In this document: positions 1-8,607 of the stretch, piece after piece | How positions within the stretch are numbered: the stretch's first letter is position 1 | How the letters are laid out: every line of letters begins with the position of its first letter | Origin: Streptomyces cyanogenus | GTDB taxonomy: Bacteria; Actinomycetota; Actinomycetes; Streptomycetales; Streptomycetaceae | Assembly: GCF_017526105.1 (NCBI RefSeq) | Contig: NZ_CP071839.1 | Location: 5,347,001-5,411,000 of the forward strand | Direction: 5' to 3' | DNA length: 64,000 bases | Position numbers and translations under genes: made by a program | Notes under the pieces: model-generated | Seen by the model: only the letters and a program-made list of their open reading frames with translations | Databases searched by the model: none | Told to the model about the DNA's origin: nothing

Positions 1-100
1 CCGAACGTCTCCGCAGGCATGTCCGAACTCACCTTTCGCGTGCGCTGGTCAGTCCGGCCCGGCCGCACACACCGGACGGCCGGTGCTCCGGACGGATCGC

Positions 101-955
101 TCAGGCACCCCCGGCCGCCGGCTCCTCCGCCGGCGCCTCCCCGAACCGCGCCAGCAGCAACGCCCCCGCCACCGCCACCGCGAACCCCAGCGCGGCCACC
201 GCGGTCATCCCCTCCCGCGTCCGGTCACCGAGCCAGACCACCCCCACCGCGGCCGGGCCGATCGTCTCCCCGATCACCAGGCCCGCCGTGGCGGTCGTCA
301 CCGAGCCCCGCTGAAGGGCCGAGGTGAGCAGCAGGAACGCGGCGCCGCCACCGAGCAGCAGCGCGTACGCCGCCGGGTCGGCCAGCAGGTCCGCCGGCCG
401 CAGCGAGTCGATGAGCCGTACCGCCACCTCCACCACCCCGAACCCGCACCCGGCGCCGAGCCCCAGCAGCAGCGCCCGGGTCCGGCCGGACAGGCGCCCG
501 CCGATCCCGCCGAGCACCAGCACGCCCACCGCCGCGGCCACCAACGCGTACCGCAGCCACTCCGGGCCGCTCCGGTCGCCCTCGGTGCCCGAGGCCAGCC
601 CCAGCAGGGCGAGCCCGGCAGACACCACTCCGACGGCGCCCCACTCCAGGCCGCTCAGCCGGACCCCCAGCAGCCGCGCCGCGACCACCGCGGTCACCGC
701 GAGGCTCGCCGCCAGGGCCGCGCCCACCGCGTAGATCGGCACCGACCGCAGGGCCGCGATCTGCAGCAGGAAGCCCAGCCCGTCGAGCGCGAGCCCGGCG
801 AGGTACCGCCACTGCCGCAGCGCCCGCAGCAGCAGCGCCGCGTCCCCGCCGCCGCCCTCCTCGGCGCCCGCCGCCCGCGCGGCCACCGCCTGCAACACCG
901 TCGCGGTTCCGAAGCAGACCGCCGCGCCCAGGGCGCACACCATTCCGAACAGCAC
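101..955 (-). CDS. DMT/EamA-type membrane transporter
   Basis: The 284-residue product is almost entirely hydrophobic, with about ten predicted membrane spans and a small-residue-rich first helix (LGAAVCFGTATVLQAVAAR), as in the drug/metabolite transporter superfamily. It should sit in the cytoplasmic membrane; the substrate cannot be read from sequence. The longest reading starts at GTG 955, with an internal ATG at 943 as an alternative. It is divergent from the lipoprotein gene at 1062, so the roughly 100-base gap should hold two promoters. The family is inferred from hydropathy and length only. Confidence 0.7.
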   Translation of the reverse strand: MLFGMVCALGAAVCFGTATVLQAVAARAAGAEEGGGGDAALLLRALRQWRYLAGLALDGLGFLLQIAALRSVPIYAVGAALAASLAVTAVVAARLLGVRLSGLEWGAVGVVSAGLALLGLASGTEGDRSGPEWLRYALVAAAVGVLVLGGIGGRLSGRTRALLLGLGAGCGFGVVEVAVRLIDSLRPADLLADPAAYALLLGGGAAFLLLTSALQRGSVTTATAGLVIGETIGPAAVGVVWLGDRTREGMTAVAALGFAVAVAGALLLARFGEAPAEEPAAGGA

Positions 956-1061
956 GAAGCGACTCTAGGCGAACGGGAGATCACGGACCCCCTCGCACGG
1001 GCACTCACACCGATCTCTAGGCTGGCCGCCGAACACGACATCCGACGGGGGAGACACCACC

Positions 1062-1478
1062 ATGGAGCGCACACGAGGGCCACTTCGGTCCGGCACGGTC
1101 GTCCTGGGCAGCGTCGGCCTGCTGGCCGCCGCGCTCACCGCCTGCTCGTCCGAACCGGACAAGCGCTGCGTCGACCGCGACAGCTACGACCTGGTCAAGG
1201 GCTACAAGGTCGTCGCCGACAAGAACTGCAAGACGGGCACGCCAGGGAAGACGACGGTCAAGACCGGCACGAAGAAGCTCAAGAAGCAGGTCGACGCCGC
1301 CTGGTACTACGAGGGCGAGCAGAAGAACGGCTGGGTCGACGGCGGTTCCTTCACCAAGCCCGGCGGGGGCTCGGGCAGCGGCGGCTCGTACGACGACGAT
1401 GACGACGACCACCACAGCGGGGGCGGCGGAGTCCACCGCGGGGGCTTCGGCGGCGGCAAGGGCAGCTCCGGCGGCTGA
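1062..1478 (+). CDS. Small Gly-rich lipoprotein, possibly YgiB-like
   Basis: This 138-residue protein has a basic N-terminus, a hydrophobic segment and a lipobox ending ALTAC, so it should be exported and lipidated. The mature part has two further Cys in a short basic stretch, an AAWYYEGEQ motif, a run of Asp followed by His, and a Gly-rich tail containing RGGFGGGKG. The gene ends 13 bases before an ATP-grasp gene of the glutathionylspermidine synthase family. In E. coli the lipoprotein YgiB, with a similar Gly-rich tail, is encoded next to the ATP-grasp protein YgiC; the parallel in order and tail is inference. Function is unknown. Confidence 0.7.
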   Translation: MERTRGPLRSGTVVLGSVGLLAAALTACSSEPDKRCVDRDSYDLVKGYKVVADKNCKTGTPGKTTVKTGTKKLKKQVDAAWYYEGEQKNGWVDGGSFTKPGGGSGSGGSYDDDDDDHHSGGGGVHRGGFGGGKGSSGG

Positions 1479-1491
1479 CCGGAACACGCGC

Positions 1492-2676
1492 ATGGAACGT
1501 CGTACTCTCACCCCCCGCCCCGGCTGGCAGCAGACCGTCGAGGCGCAGGGCCTGGTCTACCCGCTCACCCGCCACCCCGACGGCTCGCTGCGCCCCTACT
1601 GGGACGAGAGCGCCTGCTACGTCTTCTCCCTCGCGGAGATCGAGGCGCTGGAGGAGACCGTCGAGGAACTCCACCGCATGTGCCTCGCGGCGGCCGGACA
1701 CATCGTGGCCGAGGACCGCCTCGCCGACCTCGGCATCACCGACCCGCGGGTGGCCGCCGTGGTCACCGAGGCCTGGCACCGGCGGGCCGAACTCCCGTCC
1801 GTCTACGGCCGTTTCGACCTCCGCTACGACGGCACGGGACCGGCGAAGCTGCTGGAGTACAACGCGGACACCCCGACCTCCCTGGTCGAGGCGGCCTCCC
1901 CGCAGTGGTTCTGGATGGAGGACCGTTTCCCCGGCGCCGATCAGTGGAACTCCCTGCACGAACGCCTGGTGGAGGCCTGGCGCGCCCAGGCGGCCCTGCT
2001 GCCCCCCGGCAGCCCCCTGCACTTCGCGCACTCCTCGGCCGACGAGCTCGGCGAGGACCTGATGACGGTCGCCTACCTCAAGGAGACCGCCGAGCAGGCC
2101 GGCCTCACCACCGACTGGCTCGCCATGGAGGAGATCGGCTGGGACAGCCTCTCCGGCCGCTTCGTCGACAACCGGCTCCGTTTCATCCGCGGCATCTTCA
2201 AGCTCTACCCGTGGGAGTGGCTCACCACCGACGCCTTCGGCGGACACGTCCTGGACACCCTGGACAACGGCGGCGGCACCGGCAGCACCCTGTGGATCGA
2301 ACCGGCCTGGAAGATGCTCCTGAGCAACAAGGCCCTGCTGCCGGTCCTCTGGGAGCTGTACCCCGGCCACCCGAACCTCCTCCCGGCCTACCTGGACGGC
2401 CCCCGCGACCTGCCCGGCACCACCGGGTACGTCGCCAAGCCCCTCCTCGGCCGCGAGGGCGAGGGCGTCACCGTCCACCCCCCGGGCACACCGGCCGTCC
2501 TGCGTGACGAGCCGTGCTGCTACCAGCAGTTGGCCCCCCTCCCCGCCTTCGACGGCAACCACGTGGTCCTCGGCGCCTGGGTGGTCCGGGACGAACCGGC
2601 GGGCCTCGGCATCCGCGAGTCCAGCGGCCTGATCACCGACGAGTACGCCCGCTTCCTGCCCCATGTGATCCTCTAG
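1492..2676 (+). CDS. Glutathionylspermidine synthase-family ATP-grasp protein
   Basis: The 394-residue product has the features of the pre-ATP-grasp/ATP-grasp family of GspS and YgiC: an N-terminal region with LLEYNADTPTSLVEA, then the C-terminal ATP-binding fold with AKPLLGREGEGV and a final VIRDEP-like VVRDEPAGLGIRES segment. Members join an acid to an amine using ATP. No N-terminal amidase domain is present, so it resembles YgiC more than bifunctional GspS. The ATG at 1492 was chosen because the conserved N-terminus begins there; a longer open frame upstream overlaps the lipoprotein gene. It probably shares a transcript with that lipoprotein. The substrate is unknown. Confidence 0.85.
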   Translation: MERRTLTPRPGWQQTVEAQGLVYPLTRHPDGSLRPYWDESACYVFSLAEIEALEETVEELHRMCLAAAGHIVAEDRLADLGITDPRVAAVVTEAWHRRAELPSVYGRFDLRYDGTGPAKLLEYNADTPTSLVEAASPQWFWMEDRFPGADQWNSLHERLVEAWRAQAALLPPGSPLHFAHSSADELGEDLMTVAYLKETAEQAGLTTDWLAMEEIGWDSLSGRFVDNRLRFIRGIFKLYPWEWLTTDAFGGHVLDTLDNGGGTGSTLWIEPAWKMLLSNKALLPVLWELYPGHPNLLPAYLDGPRDLPGTTGYVAKPLLGREGEGVTVHPPGTPAVLRDEPCCYQQLAPLPAFDGNHVVLGAWVVRDEPAGLGIRESSGLITDEYARFLPHVIL

Positions 2677-2718
2677 GGCTACCGCGGTGGGCGACGCCGG
2701 CTGTCCCGACGAGGGGGC

Positions 2719-3294
2719 TCAGCAGGCACCTCCGCCCCCGAGCAGCCGCTCCACCGCCGCCCGGGCCTGCCCCGCCGGGGCCGGGTCGCCGGTGATGCCC
2801 GCGGTGACGATGGCTCCCTCGGCGAGCAGGAAGACCGGTTCGGCCACCGGTGTGCCGGTGGCGCGCACCCAGGTGGCGAGCTGGTCGTGGAAGGCCTGCT
2901 TGTGGGCGCGGACCTCGGCCAGGACCGGCTCGGAGGAGGAGCCGAGTTCGCCGTGGGCGTTGATCCAGGCGCAGCCGCGGAAGCCGGGTTCGGCGAACCA
3001 GCCGGCGAGCCAGTCGAAGACCGCGAGCACCCGGGCGCGGGGGTCCGGGACGCTCTCCACGTGGGCGGACAGGCTCGCGCGCCACCGCCGGTCGCGGCGC
3101 CGGAGCATGGCGACCACGAGGTCCTCCTTGGTCGCGAAGAGCCGGTAGATCCGCTTCAGCGGCAGGCCGGACGCCTCGCGGACCCGGTCCATCCCGACCG
3201 CCTGGATGCCGTGCGCGTAGAAGAGCGCCTCCGCCGCGTCCAGGAGTGCCTCGCGGTCCAGGCGGGTCTGTTCCTCGGTGATCGGGGCGGGCAT
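2719..3294 (-). CDS. TetR-family transcriptional regulator
   Basis: This 191-residue protein starts with a TetR helix-turn-helix domain (residues about 10-60: LLDAAEALFYAHGIQAVGMD then RVREASGLPLKRIYRLFATK), followed by a helical ligand-binding domain. It is divergent from an NTF2-like gene at 3381, and two copies of the 16-base palindrome GAGAACG-NN-CGTTCTC lie between them. The simplest reading is that it represses both itself and that neighbour. The ligand is unknown. Confidence 0.9.
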   Translation of the reverse strand: MPAPITEEQTRLDREALLDAAEALFYAHGIQAVGMDRVREASGLPLKRIYRLFATKEDLVVAMLRRRDRRWRASLSAHVESVPDPRARVLAVFDWLAGWFAEPGFRGCAWINAHGELGSSSEPVLAEVRAHKQAFHDQLATWVRATGTPVAEPVFLLAEGAIVTAGITGDPAPAGQARAAVERLLGGGGAC

Positions 3295-3312
3295 CCGGGG
3301 CTCCTTGACGTC

Positions 3313-3328
3313 GAGAACGGCCGTTCTC
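3313..3328. promoter_or_regulatory. Palindromic operator copy 1 (TetR type)
   Basis: GAGAACGGCCGTTCTC is a perfect 16-base palindrome just upstream of the TetR gene that starts at 3294. It shares both 7-base arms with a second copy 35 bases away. Position and symmetry suggest an operator for the adjacent TetR protein. Confidence 0.75.
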
Positions 3329-3347
3329 TACTTTAGGCCCATCGTTG

Positions 3348-3363
3348 GAGAACGCTCGTTCTC
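3348..3363. promoter_or_regulatory. Palindromic operator copy 2 (TetR type)
   Basis: GAGAACGCTCGTTCTC repeats the arms of the first site with a different central pair. It ends 17 bases before the GTG start of the NTF2-like gene and covers an in-frame ATG at 3345, which argues against that ATG being the real start. Confidence 0.75.
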
Positions 3364-3380
3364 GACTCGAGGAGGCCGCC

Positions 3381-3842
3381 GTGCCCGAAGACCGCCCGCC
3401 GTACCCGCCCTTCACCCTGGAGACCGCCCGCCGGAAGGTGCAGGCCGCCGAGGACGCCTGGAACACCCGCGACCCCCACCGGGTCGCCCTCGCCTACACC
3501 GCGGACTCCGTCTGGCGGAACCGCGACCGCTTCCTCACCGGCCGGGACGAGATCGTCGCCTTCCTGACCGCGAAGTGGCAGCGCGAACGGGACTACGCCC
3601 TGCGCAAGAGCCTGTGGAGCTTCCACGGCGACCGCATCGCCGTCCGCTTCCAGTACGAGTGCCGGGACGCCGACGGCCAGTGGTGGCGCTCCTACGGCAA
3701 CGAACTGTGGGAGTTCGACGAGCGCGGCCTGATGCGCCGCCGGGAGGCGAGCATCGACGACGTCGCCATCGACGAGGCCGACCGGCGCATCCTCGGCGCC
3801 CGGCCCGCCGACCAGCACGGGGTCGACATCCCCGTGTGGTGA
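3381..3842 (+). CDS. NTF2-like (DUF1348) protein
   Basis: The 153-residue product is a single SnoaL/NTF2-like cone-fold domain of the DUF1348 type: AEDAWNTRDPHRVALAYT near the N-terminus, then DSVWRNRDRFLTGRDEI, and a C-terminal RRREASIDDVAI strand. Members often have no assigned reaction. GTG 3381 is preferred because GAGGAGG lies just before it, whereas an ATG at 3345 falls inside an operator palindrome. It is divergent from and probably repressed by the TetR protein at 2719-3294, which suggests induction by a small molecule. Confidence 0.85.
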   Translation: MPEDRPPYPPFTLETARRKVQAAEDAWNTRDPHRVALAYTADSVWRNRDRFLTGRDEIVAFLTAKWQRERDYALRKSLWSFHGDRIAVRFQYECRDADGQWWRSYGNELWEFDERGLMRRREASIDDVAIDEADRRILGARPADQHGVDIPVW

Positions 3843-3851
3843 CGGCAGGCC

Positions 3852-5057
3852 CTAGCCCCCCAGCACCTCCCGCAGCTGCTCCAGCCCCCAGTCCAGGTCC
3901 TCCTCGCCGATCACCAGCGGCGGCGCGATCCGGACGGTCGACCCGTGGGTGTCCTTCACCAGGACCCCACGGGCCAGCAGCCGCTCCGAGACCTCCCGCC
4001 CGGTGCCCACCGCCCGCGCGACGTCCACCCCGGCCCACAGCCCCCGCCCGCGCACCGCCGTCACCCGGCCCGTGCCCGGCAGCTCGCCCAGCAGCCGGTG
4101 CAGCCGCTCGCCCAGCCGGGCCGCCCGCTCCTGGTACTCCCCGGTCCGCAGCATCGCGATCACCTCCAGCGCCACCGCGCAGGCCAGCGGATTCCCGCCG
4201 AACGTCGACCCGTGCTCACCCGGCCGGAACACCCCGAGCACCGCCGCGCTCGACACCACCGCCGACACCGGCACGATCCCGCCGCCCAGCGCCTTGCCCA
4301 GCACGTACACGTCCGGCACGACCCCCTCGTGCTCGCACGCGAAGGTCCGCCCGGTCCGGCCCAGGCCCGACTGGATCTCGTCGGCGACGAACAGCACGTT
4401 CCGCTCGCGCGTCAGCTCCCGCACCCCGGCCAGGTAGCCGGCCGGCGGCACGATCACCCCGGACTCGCCCTGGATCGGCTCCAGCAGCACGGCCACGGTG
4501 TTCTCGGTGAGCGCGGCCCGCATCGCGGTCAGATCCCCGTACGGCACGATCTCGAACCCCGGTGTGTACGGCCCGTAGTCCGCCCGCGCCTCCGGATCCG
4601 TCGAGAAGCTGATCACCGTCGTCGTACGGCCGTGGAAGTTGCCGCCCGCCACGACGATCTTCGCCATCTCCGCGGGCACCCCCTTCACCCGGTACCCCCA
4701 CTTCCGGGCGGTCTTGATCGCGCTCTCCACCGCCTCCGTGCCCGTGTTCATGGGCAGCACCATCTCCATCCCGCACAGCCGCGCCAGCTCGGTGCAGAAC
4801 GCGGCGAACCGGTCGTGGTGGAAGGCGCGGGAGGTCAGCGTCACCCGGTCCAGCTGCCGCCGGGCCGCCTCGGTGAGCCGCCGGTTGCCGTGCCCGAAGT
4901 TCATGGCCGAGTAGCCGGCCAGCAGATCCAGGTACCGCCGCCCCGCCACATCCGTCAGCCAGGCCCCCTCACCGGTGGCGATCACCACGGGCAGCGGGCG
5001 GTAGGTGGGCGCGCAGTGCGCCTCGGTGGCGGCGATCAGGTCTTCTGCAGCGGTCAC
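3852..5057 (-). CDS. rocD: Ornithine aminotransferase
   Basis: This 401-residue class-III PLP aminotransferase transfers the delta-amino group of ornithine to 2-oxoglutarate, giving glutamate semialdehyde in arginine/ornithine breakdown. Visible motifs are NTGTEAVESAIKTARKWGY (cofactor phosphate region), DEIQSGLGRTG with Asp226, and VLGKALGGG with the Schiff-base Lys255. Length and motifs fit RocD rather than acetylornithine aminotransferase, although the two are close. The start at 5057 leaves a 224-base gap to glyA that holds a riboswitch reading the other way. Confidence 0.9.
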   Translation of the reverse strand: MTAAEDLIAATEAHCAPTYRPLPVVIATGEGAWLTDVAGRRYLDLLAGYSAMNFGHGNRRLTEAARRQLDRVTLTSRAFHHDRFAAFCTELARLCGMEMVLPMNTGTEAVESAIKTARKWGYRVKGVPAEMAKIVVAGGNFHGRTTTVISFSTDPEARADYGPYTPGFEIVPYGDLTAMRAALTENTVAVLLEPIQGESGVIVPPAGYLAGVRELTRERNVLFVADEIQSGLGRTGRTFACEHEGVVPDVYVLGKALGGGIVPVSAVVSSAAVLGVFRPGEHGSTFGGNPLACAVALEVIAMLRTGEYQERAARLGERLHRLLGELPGTGRVTAVRGRGLWAGVDVARAVGTGREVSERLLARGVLVKDTHGSTVRIAPPLVIGEEDLDWGLEQLREVLGG

Positions 5058-5159
5058 GGCCTCTCCCGAGTGGGACCGGAAACGACGGTGAACCCCTTCA
5101 TATCCTCGCTCGCATGGTGGACGCGGGACCTGCGCCGCACGGCGCGCCCGGTAGTCTGA

Positions 5160-5248
5160 CGAACGGGCCGTGACTGGCGCGCTGGGATGGGACGGACCAT
5201 CAGGGAGCGGCCCGAGCGGGAAGAGTGCCGTGCGCCTGGGCCGAACGT
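5160..5248 (+). ncRNA. ZTP (pfl) riboswitch upstream of glyA
   Basis: The segment has the two conserved blocks of the ZTP/ZMP-sensing pfl RNA: GGCCGTGACTGGCG at about 5165 and GCCGTGCGCCTGGGC at about 5227. Pairing segments lie between them, including GGGAGCGGCCCGAGCGGG. In known examples this RNA controls one-carbon and purine genes, glyA among them, by sensing ZTP, which accumulates when 10-formyl-tetrahydrofolate is short. It ends about 34 bases before the glyA ATG, so control of translation or termination close to the start is likely. The assignment rests on matching remembered consensus blocks. Confidence 0.85.
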
Positions 5249-5281
5249 GAACGCTGCACGCACACCGTCCGGAGGTCCCCG

Positions 5282-6736
5282 ATGCCCGAGAATTCCGCCT
5301 CCCACTCCACCGAGACCACGGCCTTCCGCGCCGCCCTCGACGTCATCCGCGCCGTCGAGCCGCGCGTCGCCGACGCCATCGGCCAGGAGGTCGCCGACCA
5401 GCGCGGGATGCTGAAGCTGATCGCTTCCGAGAACTACGCCTCCCCGGCGACCCTGCTCGCGATGGGCAACTGGTTCAGCGACAAGTACGCCGAAGGGACC
5501 ATCGGCCGCCGCTTCTACGCCGGCTGCCGCAACGTCGACACCGTCGAGTCCCTCGCCGCCGAGCACGCCCGCGAACTCTTCGGCGCCCGCCACGCCTACG
5601 TCCAGCCGCACTCCGGCATCGACGCCAACCTCGTCGCCTTCTGGGCCGTCCTCGCCGACCGCGTCGAGGTCCCCTTCCTGGAGAAGGCCGGCGCCCGCCA
5701 GGTCAACGACCTGACCGAGGCCGACTGGGCCGAGCTGCGCCATGCCTTCGGCAACCAGCGCATGCTCGGCATGTCCCTGGACGCCGGCGGCCACCTCACC
5801 CACGGCTTCCGCCCGAACATCTCCGGCAAGATGTTCGACCAGCGCTCCTACGGCACCGACCCGGCCACCGGCCTGATCGACTACGAGGCCCTGCGCGCCC
5901 AGGCCCGCGAGTTCAAGCCGCTGATCATCGTCGCCGGCTACTCCGCGTACCCCCGGCTGGTGAACTTCCGGATCATGCGCGAGATCGCCGACGAGGTCGG
6001 CGCCACCCTCATGGTCGACATGGCCCACTTCGCCGGCCTGGTCGCGGGCAAGGTCCTCACCGGCGACTTCGACCCGGTCCCGCACGCCCAGATCGTCACC
6101 ACGACCACCCACAAGTCCCTGCGCGGCCCGCGCGGCGGCATGGTCCTGTGCGACGACTCCCTCAAGGACCAGGTCGACCGCGGCTGCCCGATGGTCCTCG
6201 GCGGCCCGCTCCCGCACGTCATGGCCGCCAAGGCCGTCGCCCTCGCCGAGGCCCGGCAGCCCTCCTTCCAGGACTACGCCCAGCGCATCGTCGACAACTC
6301 CCGGGCCCTCGCCGAGGGTCTGATGCGCCGTGGCGCCACCCTGGTCACCGGCGGCACGGACAACCACCTCAACCTGATCGACGTCGCCGCCTCCTACGGC
6401 CTCACCGGCCGCCAGGCCGAGGCGGCCCTGCTCGACTCGGGCATCGTCACCAACCGCAACGCCATCCCGGCCGACCCGAACGGCGCCTGGTACACCTCCG
6501 GCATCCGCGTCGGCACCCCCGCGCTCACCACCCGCGGCCTCGGCACGGCGGAGATGGACGAGGTGGCCGCCCTGATCGACCGCGTCCTCACCACCACCAA
6601 GCCCGGCACCACCAAGTCCGGCGCCCCGTCCAAGGCGGCCCACGTCCTGGACGGGAAGGTCGCCGAGGAGATCTCCCAGCGGGCCACGGACCTGGTGGCG
6701 GGCTTCCCCCTCTACCCGGAGGTCGACCTGGGCTGA
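5282..6736 (+). CDS. glyA: Serine hydroxymethyltransferase
   Basis: The 484-residue product converts serine and tetrahydrofolate to glycine and methylene-tetrahydrofolate, using PLP bound at Lys278 in TTTTHKSLRGPRGG. The N-terminal KLIASENYASPATLLAMGN is diagnostic. It is longer than E. coli GlyA (417 residues) because of an extra segment around residues 115-175, seen in a subset of bacterial SHMTs. ATG 5282 follows GGAGGT; an in-frame ATG at 5225 lies inside the riboswitch and is rejected. Expression is probably controlled by that riboswitch. Confidence 0.95.
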   Translation: MPENSASHSTETTAFRAALDVIRAVEPRVADAIGQEVADQRGMLKLIASENYASPATLLAMGNWFSDKYAEGTIGRRFYAGCRNVDTVESLAAEHARELFGARHAYVQPHSGIDANLVAFWAVLADRVEVPFLEKAGARQVNDLTEADWAELRHAFGNQRMLGMSLDAGGHLTHGFRPNISGKMFDQRSYGTDPATGLIDYEALRAQAREFKPLIIVAGYSAYPRLVNFRIMREIADEVGATLMVDMAHFAGLVAGKVLTGDFDPVPHAQIVTTTTHKSLRGPRGGMVLCDDSLKDQVDRGCPMVLGGPLPHVMAAKAVALAEARQPSFQDYAQRIVDNSRALAEGLMRRGATLVTGGTDNHLNLIDVAASYGLTGRQAEAALLDSGIVTNRNAIPADPNGAWYTSGIRVGTPALTTRGLGTAEMDEVAALIDRVLTTTKPGTTKSGAPSKAAHVLDGKVAEEISQRATDLVAGFPLYPEVDLG

Positions 6737-6743
6737 GGTGCCC

Positions 6744-6812
6744 GTCAGGGGCGCGGGGACTGCGCGAGCGACCCACCACGGTCCGCAGACCCCCGCCCCG
6801 CGACCGCCCCCC
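6744..6812. repeat. Streptomyces intergenic repeat (GGGGCGCGGGG type)
   Basis: The sequence after glyA contains CAGGGGCGCGGGGACTGCGC, a close match to a short repeat that recurs between genes across many Streptomyces chromosomes. It is G/C-rich and can fold on itself, so it may help terminate glyA transcription. Recognition is from memory of the element; its copy number here cannot be assessed. Confidence 0.5.
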
Positions 6813-6858
6813 TCCTCTCGGGCCAACGACACCCCCAGCCGATGAGAGAATGGGCCAC

Positions 6859-7875
6859 ATGGCTTCCGCTGACCGACCTCGCGTGCTCTCCGGCATCCAG
6901 CCCACCGCCGGTTCGTTCCACCTCGGCAACTACCTCGGCGCCGTCCGCCAGTGGGTGGCCCTGCAGGAGTCCCACGACGCCTTCTACATGGTCGTCGACC
7001 TGCACGCGATCACGGTCCCGCAGGACCCGAAGGAACTGCGGGCCAACACCCGGCTCGCCGCCGCGCAGCTGCTGGCCGCCGGCCTGGACCCGGACCGCTG
7101 CACCCTCTTCGTGCAGAGCCACGTCCCCGAGCATGCCCAGCTCGCCTGGATCATGAACTGCCTCACCGGCTTCGGCGAGGCCAGCCGCATGACCCAGTTC
7201 AAGGACAAGTCCGCCAAGCAGGGCGCCGACCGGGCCTCCGTCGGCCTGTTCACGTACCCGGTCCTCCAGGTCGCCGACATCCTGCTCTACCAGGCCAACG
7301 AGGTGCCGGTCGGCGAGGACCAGCGCCAGCACATCGAGCTGACCCGCGACCTCGCCGAGCGCTTCAACGGCCGCTTCGGCGAGACCTTCACGATCCCGAA
7401 GCCGTACATCCTCAAGGAGACGGCGAAGATCTACGACCTCCAGGACCCGACGGTCAAGATGAGCAAGTCGGCGTCCACGCCGAAGGGCCTCATCAACCTG
7501 CTCGACGAGCCGAAGGCCACGGCCAAGAAGGTCAGGAGCGCGGTCACCGACACGGACACGGTGATCCGCTACGACGCGGAGAACAAGCCGGGTGTCTCCA
7601 ACCTCCTCACCATCTACTCCACGCTCACCGGCAGGTCGATCGCCGAGCTGGAGCAGGACTACGAGGGCAAGATGTACGGCGCGCTCAAGACCGACCTCGC
7701 CGAGGTCATGGTCGAGTTCGTGACGCCGTTCCGCGAGCGCACCCAGCAGTACCTGGACGACGCCGAGACGCTCGACTCGATCCTCGCCAAGGGCGCCGAG
7801 AAGGCGCGCGCCGTCGCCGCCGAGACCCTCGCGCAGGCGTACGACCGCGTGGGCTTCCTCCCGGCCAAGCACTGA
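6859..7875 (+). CDS. trpS: Tryptophan-tRNA ligase
   Basis: This class-I aminoacyl-tRNA synthetase charges tRNA-Trp. The N-terminus has the HIGH-type motif HLGNYLGAV near residue 21 and the typical SGIQPTAGSF; the KMSKS loop is present as KMSKSASTPKG. Length (338 residues) is normal for bacterial TrpS. ATG 6859 (MASADRPRV) was chosen; an in-frame ATG three codons upstream at 6850 is equally possible. No T-box leader was recognised upstream. Confidence 0.95.
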   Translation: MASADRPRVLSGIQPTAGSFHLGNYLGAVRQWVALQESHDAFYMVVDLHAITVPQDPKELRANTRLAAAQLLAAGLDPDRCTLFVQSHVPEHAQLAWIMNCLTGFGEASRMTQFKDKSAKQGADRASVGLFTYPVLQVADILLYQANEVPVGEDQRQHIELTRDLAERFNGRFGETFTIPKPYILKETAKIYDLQDPTVKMSKSASTPKGLINLLDEPKATAKKVRSAVTDTDTVIRYDAENKPGVSNLLTIYSTLTGRSIAELEQDYEGKMYGALKTDLAEVMVEFVTPFRERTQQYLDDAETLDSILAKGAEKARAVAAETLAQAYDRVGFLPAKH

Positions 7876-8009
7876 GGCGTACGACCGCACGGCCCCGCGC
7901 GGACGGAGCGCTGCACATCACTTCCGCCGCGCCTGCCCACAGGACACTCATGGCCGTACAGTCATAGCCGACGGCAGAGCAGAAAACAGACACGACGACA
8001 GGAGACGAC

Positions 8010-8591
8010 GTGGGGACCGTAACGATCGGCGTCTCGATCGCGGTCCCGGAGCCTCACGGCAGCCTGCTCCAGGAGCGGCGCGCGGGCTTCGGCGACGCCG
8101 CGGCTCACGGCATCCCCACCCACGTCACGCTGTTGCCGCCGACCGAGGTCGACCAGGCCGACCTGCCGGCGGTCGACGCGCACCTCACCCGGGTCGCCAC
8201 GGACGGCCGGCCGTTCCCGATGCGGCTGTCCGGCACCGGCACCTTCCGGCCCCTGTCCCCGGTGGTCTACGTCCGGGTCGTCCAGGGCGCCGAGGACTGC
8301 ACCTGGCTCCAGCAGCGGGTCCGGGACGCCTCCGGACCGGTGGCGCGCGAGCTGCAGTTCCCGTACCACCCGCACGTCACCGTCGCGCACGGCATCGACG
8401 ACGCGGCGATGGACCGCGCCTTCGAGGAACTGGCGGACTTCGAGGCCGAATGGCCGTGCACCGGCTTCGCACTGTACGAGCAGGGTCCTGACGGCGTCTG
8501 GCGCAAGCTGCGCGAGTACACCTTCGGCGGATCCGTCGTACCGCCCCAGGCGGGCCACGCGGACGTGCGCGCTCCGCGGGTCGCCCAGTGA
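8010..8591 (+). CDS. 2'-5' RNA ligase-family 2H phosphoesterase
   Basis: The 193-residue protein carries the two H-x-T/S motifs that define 2H phosphoesterases: HVTLLPPTEV near residue 37 and HVTVAHGID near residue 124. These hold the paired catalytic histidines acting on 2',5' or cyclic nucleotide phosphodiester bonds. The GTG start follows CAGGAGACGAC. The gene stands alone between trpS and a convergent reductase gene. The physiological RNA or nucleotide substrate is unknown. Confidence 0.85.
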   Translation: MGTVTIGVSIAVPEPHGSLLQERRAGFGDAAAHGIPTHVTLLPPTEVDQADLPAVDAHLTRVATDGRPFPMRLSGTGTFRPLSPVVYVRVVQGAEDCTWLQQRVRDASGPVARELQFPYHPHVTVAHGIDDAAMDRAFEELADFEAEWPCTGFALYEQGPDGVWRKLREYTFGGSVVPPQAGHADVRAPRVAQ

Positions 8592-8607
8592 GGCGCCTTC
8601 CGGGGCT

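Noticed and set aside
83..1402. Very long frames opposite the DMT gene and similar antisense frames throughout
   Set aside because: These are Arg/Pro/Gly-rich shadows produced by high G+C on the strand opposite real genes.
5225..5281. ATG at 5225 as a longer start for glyA
   Set aside because: It lies inside the riboswitch consensus and the 19 added residues match nothing in SHMT; ATG 5282 has a proper ribosome-binding site.
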